NCBI GenBank assembly: GCA_013153755.1
Contig: JAADDU010000217.1
Span: 1 to 14,016, forward strand
Direction of reading: 5' to 3'
From: Campylobacterota bacterium
Lineage (GTDB): Bacteria; Campylobacterota; Campylobacteria; Campylobacterales; Sulfurimonadaceae
Length of the DNA stretch: 14,016 nucleotides
The position numbers were made by a program, and so were the translations under genes. A model generated the notes under the pieces. The model was not told where the DNA came from. It did no database searches and saw only the letters and a program-made list of their open reading frames with translations. This document shows positions 1 through 6,291 of this stretch, piece after piece; position 1 is the stretch's first letter; each line of letters begins with the position of its first letter.

Positions 1-239
1 AGTTCATAAACTGATTTTGCATTAGGAATCTTAACCTCTTGGATAAAAGAGCCTTCTATCATAAGATTTATATTCTTATATATAGTAGCTAAAGAGATAG
101 AGTTAAATTTTTGAACCATTAACTCATATAAACTCTCTATGTTTATATGACCTTGTTTATATAGTATTTCTGTTATAGCTAGTCTTTGTGGAGTAGCTTT
201 TAAGTTATGTTGCCTTAGGGTATTTGTATAATTAATCAT
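1..239 (-). CDS. perR: PerR/Fur-family transcriptional repressor, 5' part only
   Basis: Metal-dependent winged-helix repressor; family members sense peroxide (PerR) or iron (Fur) and bind AT-rich 7-1-7 operators. The reading frame starts at an ATG at 239 and runs off the left edge after 79 complete codons, so only the DNA-binding domain and the hinge start are visible. Diagnostic residues are LKATPQRLAI (13-22) and SISLATIYKNIN (47-58), the recognition-helix region; the TPQR and LATIYKN wording is closer to the PerR/Fur branch of Campylobacterota than to Zur. His31 in GHINI fits the conserved regulatory-metal histidine (His37 of B. subtilis PerR), and Glu79 in VYE fits its Asp85 position; both alignments are by eye. 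The remaining metal ligands and any CxxC zinc site lie outside the window, so PerR versus Fur cannot be settled directly. The divergent rubrerythrin neighbour favours PerR. No Shine-Dalgarno sequence precedes the ATG. Confidence 0.85.
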   Translation of the reverse strand, partial: MINYTNTLRQHNLKATPQRLAITEILYKQGHINIESLYELMVQKFNSISLATIYKNINLMIEGSFIQEVKIPNAKSVYE

Positions 240-245
240 AATCGT

Positions 246-274
246 ATTATACACTAATGTATATTAATGGATAA
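246..274 (-). promoter_or_regulatory. Predicted sigma70 promoter of perR (leaderless)
   Basis: On the minus strand a perfect TATAAT (246-251) lies 17 bp downstream of TTATCC (269-274), a weak -35 match. Standard spacing puts the transcription start at about 239, the A of the perR ATG. Together with the lack of a Shine-Dalgarno sequence this predicts a leaderless mRNA. Inference from sequence only. Confidence 0.6.
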
Positions 275-283
275 AAATTATTG
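269..283. promoter_or_regulatory. Fur/PerR-like operator on the perR side
   Basis: GGATAAA-A-ATTATTG matches the Fur/PerR 7-1-7 consensus TGATAAT-N-ATTATCA at 10 of 14 arm positions. It covers the -35 candidate of perR (269-274), so binding would block polymerase and give autoregulation. In a genome this AT-rich, partial matches arise by chance; the support is its position and the second copy at 315-329. Confidence 0.45.
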
Positions 284-314
284 TTTAAATTTAAGATAGC
301 AATAATTTATCAAA

Positions 315-329
315 GGAAAATAATTATCC
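315..329. promoter_or_regulatory. Fur/PerR-like operator on the rubrerythrin side
   Basis: GGAAAAT-A-ATTATCC matches the 7-1-7 consensus TGATAAT-N-ATTATCA at 11 of 14 arm positions. It sits inside a 21-bp near-perfect palindrome (312-332, arms AAAGGA and TCCTTT, nine of ten pairs matching around a central A). Its right arm contains TTATCC (324-329), the -35 candidate of the rubrerythrin promoter. Repression by the divergently encoded PerR/Fur protein is the natural reading. Confidence 0.6.
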
Positions 330-352
330 TTTAAGGTTTAAGCTAGTACAAT
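324..352 (+). promoter_or_regulatory. Predicted sigma70 promoter of the rubrerythrin gene
   Basis: TTATCC (324-329), a 17-bp spacer and TACAAT (347-352) put the start site near 359, giving a leader of about 22 nt. GGAG at 373-376 sits five bases before the ATG at 382. A second possible -10, TATAAA at 357-362, overlaps this region and would give a shorter leader. Confidence 0.5.
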
Positions 353-381
353 GTTGTATAAATTTAAATTATGGAGATACT

Positions 382-1041
382 ATGAGAAAGTATGAAACAT
401 ATAGATGTAACAAATGTGGTAATGAAGTAGAGGTTCAAAATGTCGGTGGTGGCGAACTTCACTGTTGTGGCGAAGCTATGGAGATGATTACAAAAAACCT
501 TACTATGGTAAACTTGATGAAATCATTTGCAGGGGAATCACAAGCTAGAAATAAGTATGAGTACTTTGCAAAAACAGCTCAAAAAGAGGGCTATAGAGAT
601 ATAGCTGAACATTTTCAAAGAGCAGCTAACAATGAAAAAGTTCATGCAAAGTTAGAATTAGCACTTTGTAACAGAATGGCAAATAATTCTGATGAGAGTT
701 GGGGCTCAACTGCGCAAAATCTTCAAATGGCTATAGATGGAGAGAGTTATGAAAATCTAACAATGTACCCAGATTTTGCTCAAATAGCTAAAGATGAAGG
801 TTACAAAGAAGCTGCAAAACTTTTTAGTGGAATTGGTAAGATAGAAGTAGAGCATGAAAATATGTTTAAAATGTTGCTTGAAAGATTAGAAGCAGATGCA
901 GAACATACAAGTACAGATGCAGAAGAAGCATGGATATGTGAGATATGTGGTCATGTACATTATGGTAAAAAAGCTTTAAAAGTTTGTCCTGTATGTAAAC
1001 ATGATGAAAAGTATCAATCTAGATTAAACACTAAAAAGTAG
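382..1041 (+). CDS. rrc: Three-domain rubrerythrin (desulforubrerythrin type)
   Basis: Cytoplasmic non-haem iron peroxidase that reduces hydrogen peroxide using electrons passed through its rubredoxin-type iron centres. Three domains are readable in 219 residues. An N-terminal desulforedoxin-like Fe(Cys)4 site has Cys9, Cys12 and the adjacent pair Cys28-Cys29. A four-helix diiron domain (about 40-165) carries Glu52, Glu85/His88, Glu121, Glu124 and Glu155/His158, matching the spacing of the classic rubrerythrin ligands. A C-terminal rubredoxin domain has Cys186, Cys189, Cys202 and Cys205. Ordinary rubrerythrins lack the first domain; this arrangement matches the desulforubrerythrin (Rrc) described from Campylobacter jejuni. 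All iron ligands are present, so it should be active. It stands alone, divergent from a PerR/Fur regulator with a candidate operator at its promoter, and is followed by a terminator hairpin. The start has GGAG five bases upstream. The family call is firm; the symbol rests on domain order. Confidence 0.93.
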   Translation: MRKYETYRCNKCGNEVEVQNVGGGELHCCGEAMEMITKNLTMVNLMKSFAGESQARNKYEYFAKTAQKEGYRDIAEHFQRAANNEKVHAKLELALCNRMANNSDESWGSTAQNLQMAIDGESYENLTMYPDFAQIAKDEGYKEAAKLFSGIGKIEVEHENMFKMLLERLEADAEHTSTDAEEAWICEICGHVHYGKKALKVCPVCKHDEKYQSRLNTKK

Positions 1042-1056
1042 TTTTAAAAATAGTAA

Positions 1057-1081
1057 TAATGAGGGTTTATAACCCTCATTA
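1057..1081. terminator. Bidirectional terminator hairpin between rubrerythrin and ffh
   Basis: Arms TAATGAGGGTT (1057-1067) and AACCCTCATTA (1071-1081) are perfectly complementary over 11 bp around a 3-nt loop. It lies 15 bp after the rubrerythrin stop and 13 bp after the convergent ffh stop. On the minus strand it is followed, after TTACTA, by five Ts (positions 1050-1046), so it fits a terminator best for ffh. The plus-strand side lacks an immediate T run, so rubrerythrin termination may be less efficient. Confidence 0.8.
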
Positions 1082-1094
1082 CAGAAGAAATGTT

Positions 1095-2447
1095 TTATCT
1101 TGGAAGATTTGGCATTCCTGCACCACCAGCTCCACCCATCATAGCTTGAAGCTCTTTCATACCATTTTTACCAGAGAATCTTTTTGCCATTTTCCCAGCA
1201 TTTTTAAACTGTTTTATCATACGATTAATCTCAACTTGAGTAAGTCCACAACCTTTTGCTATACGCTGTTTTCTTGAGTTGTTTAGTAAGTCTGGATTTT
1301 CTCGCTCTTTCATAGTCATAGAAGAAACCATAGATTTAATATTTTTAAGTTCGCTAGAATTTTCCATATCAAAATCTTTTAATGCTTTTGACATATTGCC
1401 CATACCAGGAATCATCCCCATGATAGACTTCATGCTACCCATCTTTTTCATAGACTCCATCTGCTCTAAAAAGTCGTTAAAGTTAAACTTACCTTTTTTA
1501 ATCTTTTGAGTTAGTTTTTTAGCTTGCTTTTCATCTATAACATTTGCAGTTTTTTCAGCTAAACCTTCAACATCTCCAAAACCCATAAGACGGTTTACAA
1601 TTCTCTCAGGTATAAATACCTCCAAGTCTTGCATCTTCTCACCACTACCGATAAAGCGAAGAGGTACTTTTACCTGTGAAGATAATCCTAAAGCTACACC
1701 ACCTTTAGCATCACCATCGTATTTTGAAAGGATTACACCATCTATACCAATCTTTTCTTTAAATGTTGTAGCTGTTCTTACTGCATCTTGACCAGTCATA
1801 GAGTCTGCTACATAAAAGATTTCATCTGGATTTGAAGCATTTTTTACTGCATCTAACTCACCCATAAGCTCATCATCTATAGCTAAACGACCAGCTGTAT
1901 CTATGAGAACTACATCAAAGATTTTACTTTTTGCATACTTTAATGCTGATGTTACAACTTCTACAGGGTTTTTAGTGCTTTCATCTTCAAAAAGTTCCAC
2001 TTCTATTTGTGTTGAGATTTGGCGAAGTTGTTCAACTGCTGCTAGACGCTGTAAGTCAGCTGCAACTATAAGCACTTTTTTTTGTTTAGATTTTAGATGC
2101 AGTGCTAATTTACCAGTTGTAGTTGTTTTACCAGAACCTTGAAGTCCGGTCATTAGTATAACTGTTGGAGGATTTGGACTAAATACAAACCCTTTGTTAC
2201 CACCAACTTCTAAGAGAGCATAAAGAGTTGTTCTTAGTGCATCTAAAAATTGCTCTTTACCGATACCCTCTTTTCTTGTTTGGGTCTGAACATCAGTTAT
2301 AAGCTCTTTTACAACTTTATGATTTACATCTGCTTTTAAGAGTGATTTTTTTAGCTCATTTAGAGCTTTTGTAAGTGCTTTTTCATCATCAAATGTACGA
2401 ATCTTTTTTATAGCAGCCGTAAATGAACTAGTTAGTGTATCAAACAT
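1095..2447 (-). CDS. ffh: Signal recognition particle protein Ffh (SRP54 GTPase)
   Basis: GTPase of the bacterial signal recognition particle. With 4.5S RNA it binds hydrophobic signal sequences on ribosomes and docks with FtsY to deliver inner-membrane proteins. The 450-residue length is normal. An N domain (1-90) precedes the G domain with P-loop GLQGSGKTT (101-109), DTAGR (183-187) and SKYDGDAKGG (241-250). A methionine-rich M domain from about 300 carries the RNA-binding SRKQRIAKGCG motif and ends in a Gly/Met-rich tail. The usual DxxRPAA motif of the G domain reads DLQRLAA (131-137), a Pro-to-Leu change. The ATG at 2447 has AAGG (2455-2458) upstream. The gene has its own promoter in the 50-bp gap after the RluA-type gene and ends at a hairpin. 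In Campylobacter ffh is, as I recall, followed by rpsP-rimM-trmD; here it closes the cluster. Confidence 0.98.
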   Translation of the reverse strand: MFDTLTSSFTAAIKKIRTFDDEKALTKALNELKKSLLKADVNHKVVKELITDVQTQTRKEGIGKEQFLDALRTTLYALLEVGGNKGFVFSPNPPTVILMTGLQGSGKTTTTGKLALHLKSKQKKVLIVAADLQRLAAVEQLRQISTQIEVELFEDESTKNPVEVVTSALKYAKSKIFDVVLIDTAGRLAIDDELMGELDAVKNASNPDEIFYVADSMTGQDAVRTATTFKEKIGIDGVILSKYDGDAKGGVALGLSSQVKVPLRFIGSGEKMQDLEVFIPERIVNRLMGFGDVEGLAEKTANVIDEKQAKKLTQKIKKGKFNFNDFLEQMESMKKMGSMKSIMGMIPGMGNMSKALKDFDMENSSELKNIKSMVSSMTMKERENPDLLNNSRKQRIAKGCGLTQVEINRMIKQFKNAGKMAKRFSGKNGMKELQAMMGGAGGAGMPNLPR

Positions 2448-2485
2448 AAAAATACCTTATTTTAAAATGTTATAAAATTTTTCGG

Positions 2486-2514
2486 ATTATAGCAAAACTA
2501 TTGAAAATCAACAA
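2486..2514 (-). promoter_or_regulatory. Predicted sigma70 promoter of ffh
   Basis: On the minus strand TTGTTG (2509-2514), a 17-bp spacer and a perfect TATAAT (2486-2491) preceded by TGC (extended -10) lie upstream of ffh; the start site would be near 2479, about 32 nt before the ATG. The -35 lies inside the end of the upstream pseudouridine synthase gene. This suggests ffh can be transcribed independently of the long cluster. Confidence 0.7.
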
Positions 2515-3232
2515 ATACTTTAGGCTCAGGTGCTACAAATTCCATCCCTAAAAGTCTAACTTTATGAGCATGAAGCATAACTCTTTTTGCTCTTCTTCCA
2601 CCATACTGCTCATCACCTATGATTGAGTGCTCTATATATCTTAGATGCACTCTTATCTGGTGTGTTCTTCCGTTGTGGATTATACATTTTACTTTTGTTT
2701 TGCCACCACTTACCAAATCTGGAAAAATCTCTGTTCTTGCAGTTTTACCTTTACTAGATACATTTGAGTAAGCTTTGTTGTTTTTCTTTTGTGTTATGAT
2801 TGGTCTATCGACCTCTACAGGTTCACTGACGATACCTTCAACCCATGCCACATACTCTTTATAGACTTTATCTTGAGCAAATTCTTTGATGGCTTTTAGT
2901 CTAAAATCTTCATCTTTTACAAGCATTAAAACACCACTTGTTTCACGGTCAAGTCTATGAAGAAGTTTTGCATCTCTAAACTGACGCTCTATCTCATCAG
3001 AGTTTACAAATGCTGGTTTATTTACTACTATGATATTTTCATTTTCAAAAATTGGCTTCATTTTTTCCACTTTTTGAACTCTAAACATAGTTTTATCATC
3101 TAGCTCTCCACGAGCTATAACTACTTTTTTGTTCCCCACATATACCAAACCTCTATCTATCATAGATTTTGCTTGGCTATTTGAGATACCCTCTTGTAAT
3201 GCTAGTATCTTATATGCTTTTTCTTTTGCCAT
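2498..3232 (-). CDS. RluA-family RNA pseudouridine synthase with S4 domain
   Basis: Isomerises specific uridines in rRNA or tRNA to pseudouridine. The 244-residue protein has an N-terminal S4-like RNA-binding segment (about 1-57, with SNSQAKSMIDRGLVYVGNK) and then the RluA catalytic fold. The signature HRLDRETSG spans 92-100, with Asp95 as the catalytic aspartate. NGRTHQIRVHLRYIEHSIIGD, a typical RluA-family C-terminal motif, follows. The ATG at 3232 is preceded by AGGA (3241-3244) lying in the end of waaA, with only 2 bp between the two genes, so translation is probably coupled. Which uridine is modified (RluD-, RluC- or RluA-like specificity) cannot be read from the sequence, so no symbol is given. 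The same gene beside kdtA/waaA and ffh is, to my recollection, conserved in Helicobacter and Campylobacter. Confidence 0.93.
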   Translation of the reverse strand: MAKEKAYKILALQEGISNSQAKSMIDRGLVYVGNKKVVIARGELDDKTMFRVQKVEKMKPIFENENIIVVNKPAFVNSDEIERQFRDAKLLHRLDRETSGVLMLVKDEDFRLKAIKEFAQDKVYKEYVAWVEGIVSEPVEVDRPIITQKKNNKAYSNVSSKGKTARTEIFPDLVSGGKTKVKCIIHNGRTHQIRVHLRYIEHSIIGDEQYGGRRAKRVMLHAHKVRLLGMEFVAPEPKVFVDFQ

Positions 3233-3234
3233 TA

Positions 3235-4401
3235 TTATTTTCCTAATATTTTGTTAACTATTGGTTCTAAGTTTATCTTCTCTTCAACCATAGATGGTGG
3301 TAGATTTTTTGCCTCTATTAGTGCTTTATGTATCTTTTGAGCATCTACAAACTGAACATGGTGTACATACTTAAAAAGCTCTTTTTGGTCATGAAAATAT
3401 CTACCTGTAATGATTTTACAACCAAAATGTGCTGGTTCTAGAGGGTTATGTCCCCCGATACCATCTTTAAAAGCACCACCGAGTATAGCTATGTCACTTA
3501 TGGCATAGATGTTATTTAACTCACCCATTGCATCTACTAAGATTAAATCTGTTTTAAACTCTTTATCTACAGAAAACCTTGAGAGACTTAGAGAGTTTAT
3601 TTTTGCATATCGTTGCATAAGTTCATAAACTTCATTAAAACGCTCAGGATGTCTAGGAACTATAGCAAGTTGTGCATCAGTTTGTTTTTTATACTCTACA
3701 AATGACTTTAAGATATACTCTTCTTCTGTATCGTGAGTACTTCCAGCTACTAAAAACTCTTTTTTAGGTTTTTCATACTCTTTTGTTTTTGTTATCTTAC
3801 CTGCTAGTTTTATATTTCCTATAACTTCTATATTTTTAGCACCAAGAGCTAAAAAACGATTTTTATCAACTTCACTTTGAGCATAAATCATCTCAACTCT
3901 ATTTAAAAGTTTTTTATAAAACCAAGAAAATTGCAGATATTTTTTTACACTTTTATCTGAGATCCTTGCATTTAGTAAAATAACTTTAGTCCCTTTTGCT
4001 TTTGCTACAACAAAGAGCATATACCAAAATTCTGCTTCTAAAACTACTAAAAACTCTTGTTTTTTTATCCAAAATGGTAAAAACATCTCATAAGGTAAGT
4101 ACCTTACCTCTGCATCATACTTCTTCGCTTGAACTTGTCCTGTATGTGTGACTGTTGTTATTTTTATATCTTTTTGTTTCACTGCATCTAAAATCGGTTT
4201 TAGTGCTTTTGCTTCACCTAATGAGCATACATGAAACCAAACACCATCTTTTTTACTAAACATAGGATTTTTAAAAAGAAAAAAACGAGCTGGGATTGAT
4301 TCTTTATATTTTGTTTTAAAAGAGAGGTATATTAAAAGTGGAGATGCTATAAAATATAGCAAAACACTTAAAATATAGTAAAGGAGTGTAAAAGGCTTCA
4401 A
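3235..4401 (-). CDS. waaA: 3-deoxy-D-manno-octulosonic acid (Kdo) transferase, TTG start
   Basis: Inner-membrane GT-B glycosyltransferase (also called KdtA) that transfers Kdo from CMP-Kdo to the lipid A precursor, the first step of LPS core assembly. In 388 residues there is an N-terminal membrane anchor (about 5-28) and then FHVCSLGEAKA, with Glu63 in the position of the catalytic glutamate. LEAEFWY (121-127), LNARISDKS (143-151), QSEVDKNRFLALGA, GNIKLA, STHDTEEE (221-228), PRHPERF (249-255) and GGHNPLEPA (316-324) follow, the last typical of the donor-binding region. The start is TTG at 4401: the in-frame TAA of the upstream gene lies two codons before it and the first internal Met (residue 47) would remove the anchor, so TTG is the only sensible choice. 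It starts 3 bp after the zinc-ribbon gene, which indicates coupled translation. Whether one or two Kdo residues are added cannot be read. Confidence 0.96.
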   Translation of the reverse strand: MKPFTLLYYILSVLLYFIASPLLIYLSFKTKYKESIPARFFLFKNPMFSKKDGVWFHVCSLGEAKALKPILDAVKQKDIKITTVTHTGQVQAKKYDAEVRYLPYEMFLPFWIKKQEFLVVLEAEFWYMLFVVAKAKGTKVILLNARISDKSVKKYLQFSWFYKKLLNRVEMIYAQSEVDKNRFLALGAKNIEVIGNIKLAGKITKTKEYEKPKKEFLVAGSTHDTEEEYILKSFVEYKKQTDAQLAIVPRHPERFNEVYELMQRYAKINSLSLSRFSVDKEFKTDLILVDAMGELNNIYAISDIAILGGAFKDGIGGHNPLEPAHFGCKIITGRYFHDQKELFKYVHHVQFVDAQKIHKALIEAKNLPPSMVEEKINLEPIVNKILGK

Positions 4402-4404
4402 GCC

Positions 4405-5118
4405 TTACTCTTGAGACTCTTGTATGTGAAGGATACGACCACAATGTGGACAAGTTGTTATCTCTTCAGCTTTTATAACATCTGCATAGATTTTATCACT
4501 AATAATCATATGACAACCCATACAAGCTTGATCTTCCACAGGAACTACAGTAGTATTTTTAGCCCATCTACGAATCTTTTGATAAAATGCTAAACCTTTT
4601 TGGTTTGTAGTTTGAAGAAGTTTCTCTTTTGCAACAAAAACTTTTTGTCTATCTTCATTTATAACTTTTAGTTTTTCATCAACTTCTGCTTTAACTGATT
4701 CTAAAGTAGATTCCATCTCTACTAGAGATTCTTTAGCAGCTTGAACTTGTTCTTTTTTAGATTCTATGATTTTTTCAAGTCTCTCTATCTCTTCATTTGC
4801 AAATGAGACTTGCTCTTTTGCTATCTCTTCTTCAAGTTGTAGAGATTTCATCTCTCTTTCTGTTTTAACTTCACCACTTTTTTTAGAGTTATCTTCTAGT
4901 TTTTGTGAAAGTTCAGCAAGATGAAGTTCATTTTTACTTTTTTTAACTTCTTCTTCTTTTATCTCGTTGCTTAAGTTTTCAATATCTGTATCTACACTCT
5001 TTTTCTTAGCAAGTGCTGCTTCATACTTAGAGTTTGCTTCTTCGATTTGTGGCTCAAATGCATCGATCTCTTTATCTACTTTAGAAAGGTCTATTAGTTG
5101 TTTAAGATGCTGGTTCAT
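4405..5118 (-). CDS. flgZ: FlgZ/HP0958-like coiled-coil zinc-ribbon protein
   Basis: A 237-residue cytoplasmic protein: a long charged coiled-coil hairpin (about 1-185, rich in Glu/Lys heptads) followed by a C4 zinc ribbon with Cys199-x2-Cys202 and Cys223-x2-Cys226. This architecture, length and gene position, next to waaA and a Nif3-like gene, match Helicobacter pylori HP0958 (FlgZ). That protein is reported to stabilise the flagellar sigma factor RpoN and to bind flagellin mRNA, and is needed for flagella. The role here is inferred from that relative; many non-flagellated bacteria carry similar coiled-coil zinc-ribbon proteins of unknown function. No flagellar gene is in the window. The ATG at 5118 has a strong Shine-Dalgarno (AAAGGAGAG). 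It follows the Nif3-like gene by 25 bp and is 3 bp before waaA. Confidence 0.8.
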   Translation of the reverse strand: MNQHLKQLIDLSKVDKEIDAFEPQIEEANSKYEAALAKKKSVDTDIENLSNEIKEEEVKKSKNELHLAELSQKLEDNSKKSGEVKTEREMKSLQLEEEIAKEQVSFANEEIERLEKIIESKKEQVQAAKESLVEMESTLESVKAEVDEKLKVINEDRQKVFVAKEKLLQTTNQKGLAFYQKIRRWAKNTTVVPVEDQACMGCHMIISDKIYADVIKAEEITTCPHCGRILHIQESQE

Positions 5119-5143
5119 TACTCTCCTTTTGGAATAAAATTAC

Positions 5144-5866
5144 TTAAATATAAGTAAAAGGGTTCTTTGATGATGCAATTATAGCTTCTAAACCTAAAAT
5201 TTTCAAATGCTTATGTAAAATTTGTGCAAAAAAGTGTTCACTCTCAAAGTGTCCTATGTCGATAAGTGACATTTTTATACTCTTTGCTTCCATAGCATCA
5301 TGGTACTTGACATCCCCTGTTAAGAAGCATTTTGCGTCTATTGACTTCATTAAAGAACAACCAGAACCTGTAGTTAATGCAACTTTTTTTACAAATGATG
5401 AACTTTTTACACATTTGGCATGTGGAAGGTTAAATGCTAAAGAGACTTTTTTTGCAAATGTATCAAAATCTTCATCTACATCAAAATATGCAACAAACCC
5501 ATCTTTTTGAGTTATCTTGTAACCTAATACCTCTGTTACTACATAATCGTTTAGATGTGTTTGGTCAAAATTTGTGTGCATTGCTATGTTAGAGATATTT
5601 TTTTGCATCATTTTTTGTATAAGATTTGCCGGATATTTACTAAATTCTAGTTGTTTTAGTCCACCAAAGATGATGGGATGATGAGTGATAAGAAGAGAGT
5701 TGTTTGGCATGGTGTCTATGAGCTCTTCATCAACATCTATGCTTAGTACTATCTTCTCTATATCTTGGTTAAAATCTCCTATCAAAAGACCAGAATTATC
5801 CCAATTTTCTTGAAGCTCAAAAGGAGACAGTTCATCTAAAAACTCATAAATTTTAGATATTTTCAT
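5144..5866 (-). CDS. Nif3-like dinuclear metal centre protein (YbgI family)
   Basis: Member of the Nif3/YbgI (DUF34) family, toroidal hexamers with a two-metal site; the best-supported roles are a GTP cyclohydrolase I type 2-like activity or a metal-handling function, and the true substrate is unsettled. The 240-residue length equals the short bacterial form without an inserted domain. Visible motifs are NWDNSGLLIGD (21-31), LLITHHPIIFGG (58-69; His62 and His63), AMHTNFDQTHLND with Asp101, and DIGHFESEH with His206 and Glu210. Together these supply the five metal ligands expected from E. coli YbgI. The ATG at 5866 lies inside the end of the upstream TPR gene (14-bp overlap), so translation is probably coupled. 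A Nif3-like gene beside the FlgZ-like gene is, as I recall, also seen in Helicobacter and Campylobacter. Confidence 0.92.
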   Translation of the reverse strand: MKISKIYEFLDELSPFELQENWDNSGLLIGDFNQDIEKIVLSIDVDEELIDTMPNNSLLITHHPIIFGGLKQLEFSKYPANLIQKMMQKNISNIAMHTNFDQTHLNDYVVTEVLGYKITQKDGFVAYFDVDEDFDTFAKKVSLAFNLPHAKCVKSSSFVKKVALTTGSGCSLMKSIDAKCFLTGDVKYHDAMEAKSIKMSLIDIGHFESEHFFAQILHKHLKILGLEAIIASSKNPFTYI

Positions 5867-6290
5867 CTAACTTTCTCGCTTTTTCATTGTACTCATTTGA
5901 CTTTTCTTCAAGCCCTTGTTTAGCATAAATTTTAGCTATTTCTTTGTATGCAAATGGGTTGCTATCATCAGATTCTAAAGATTCTAAAAAGTACTCTAGA
6001 GCTTCATCATCTCTATCTTGAAGCATCATTGTATAACCCATTTTAAAAAGTATTTCTGCATTTTTTGGATCTTTTTGTTTTGCTTCGCTATATATTGCCA
6101 ATGCCCTATCAAGGTTGTTGTCTTCTCTTGCTTTATCTGCATCTTCTAAGAGTGAATCAACATCAAATGATGATGTTTTAGTATCTGAAGAGTTAGTACC
6201 TTGTGGGTCTTGTAGTGTTTGTATATGTTCATAAATCTTAAATGCAAAGTAAGCACTAGCTCCTAGCATAAGTAGTTGAAAAACTGTCAT
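5853..6290 (-). CDS. Membrane-anchored TPR-repeat protein
   Basis: A 145-residue protein with one N-terminal hydrophobic segment (about 2-20) that reads as a signal anchor, a Ser/Thr/Asp-rich linker (about 28-45) and a tetratricopeptide-repeat region (about 46-140). Repeat-like stretches are LDRALAIYSEAKQKDPKNAEI, DEALEYFLESLESDDSNP and FAYKEIAKIYAKQG. TPRs mediate protein-protein contacts, and the anchor suggests a scaffold at the inner membrane, but orientation and partners are unknown. The ATG at 6290 has AAGGGA upstream, overlapping the end of the M23 peptidase gene; only 1 bp separates the two coding regions, so they are probably co-translated and might act together at the envelope. I do not recognise a named gene. 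The 3' end overlaps the Nif3-like gene by 14 bp. Confidence 0.85.
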   Translation of the reverse strand: MTVFQLLMLGASAYFAFKIYEHIQTLQDPQGTNSSDTKTSSFDVDSLLEDADKAREDNNLDRALAIYSEAKQKDPKNAEILFKMGYTMMLQDRDDEALEYFLESLESDDSNPFAYKEIAKIYAKQGLEEKSNEYNEKARKLDENI

Positions 6291-6291
6291 T

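Noticed and set aside
240..253. ATAAT-ACG-ATTAT inverted repeat next to the perR start as a third operator
   Set aside because: The half-sites are separated by 3 rather than 1 base and consist only of A/T; such repeats are expected by chance in this base composition.
357..362. TATAAA as the main -10 of the rubrerythrin promoter
   Set aside because: Possible, but TACAAT at 347-352 has the matching TTATCC at 17 bp and mirrors the perR promoter; kept only as an alternative.
1059..1277. Plus-strand reading frame of 72 codons opposite ffh
   Set aside because: It begins in the terminator hairpin, runs antisense to the Ffh M domain and has no Shine-Dalgarno or recognisable protein. The other antisense frames (near 1279, 1903, 4411, 5256, 6382, 8978, 10133 and 10493) are shadows of real genes for the same reasons.
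2448..2497. 4.5S RNA gene beside ffh
   Set aside because: The gap is 50 bp, AT-rich, and accounted for by the ffh promoter and ribosome-binding site.
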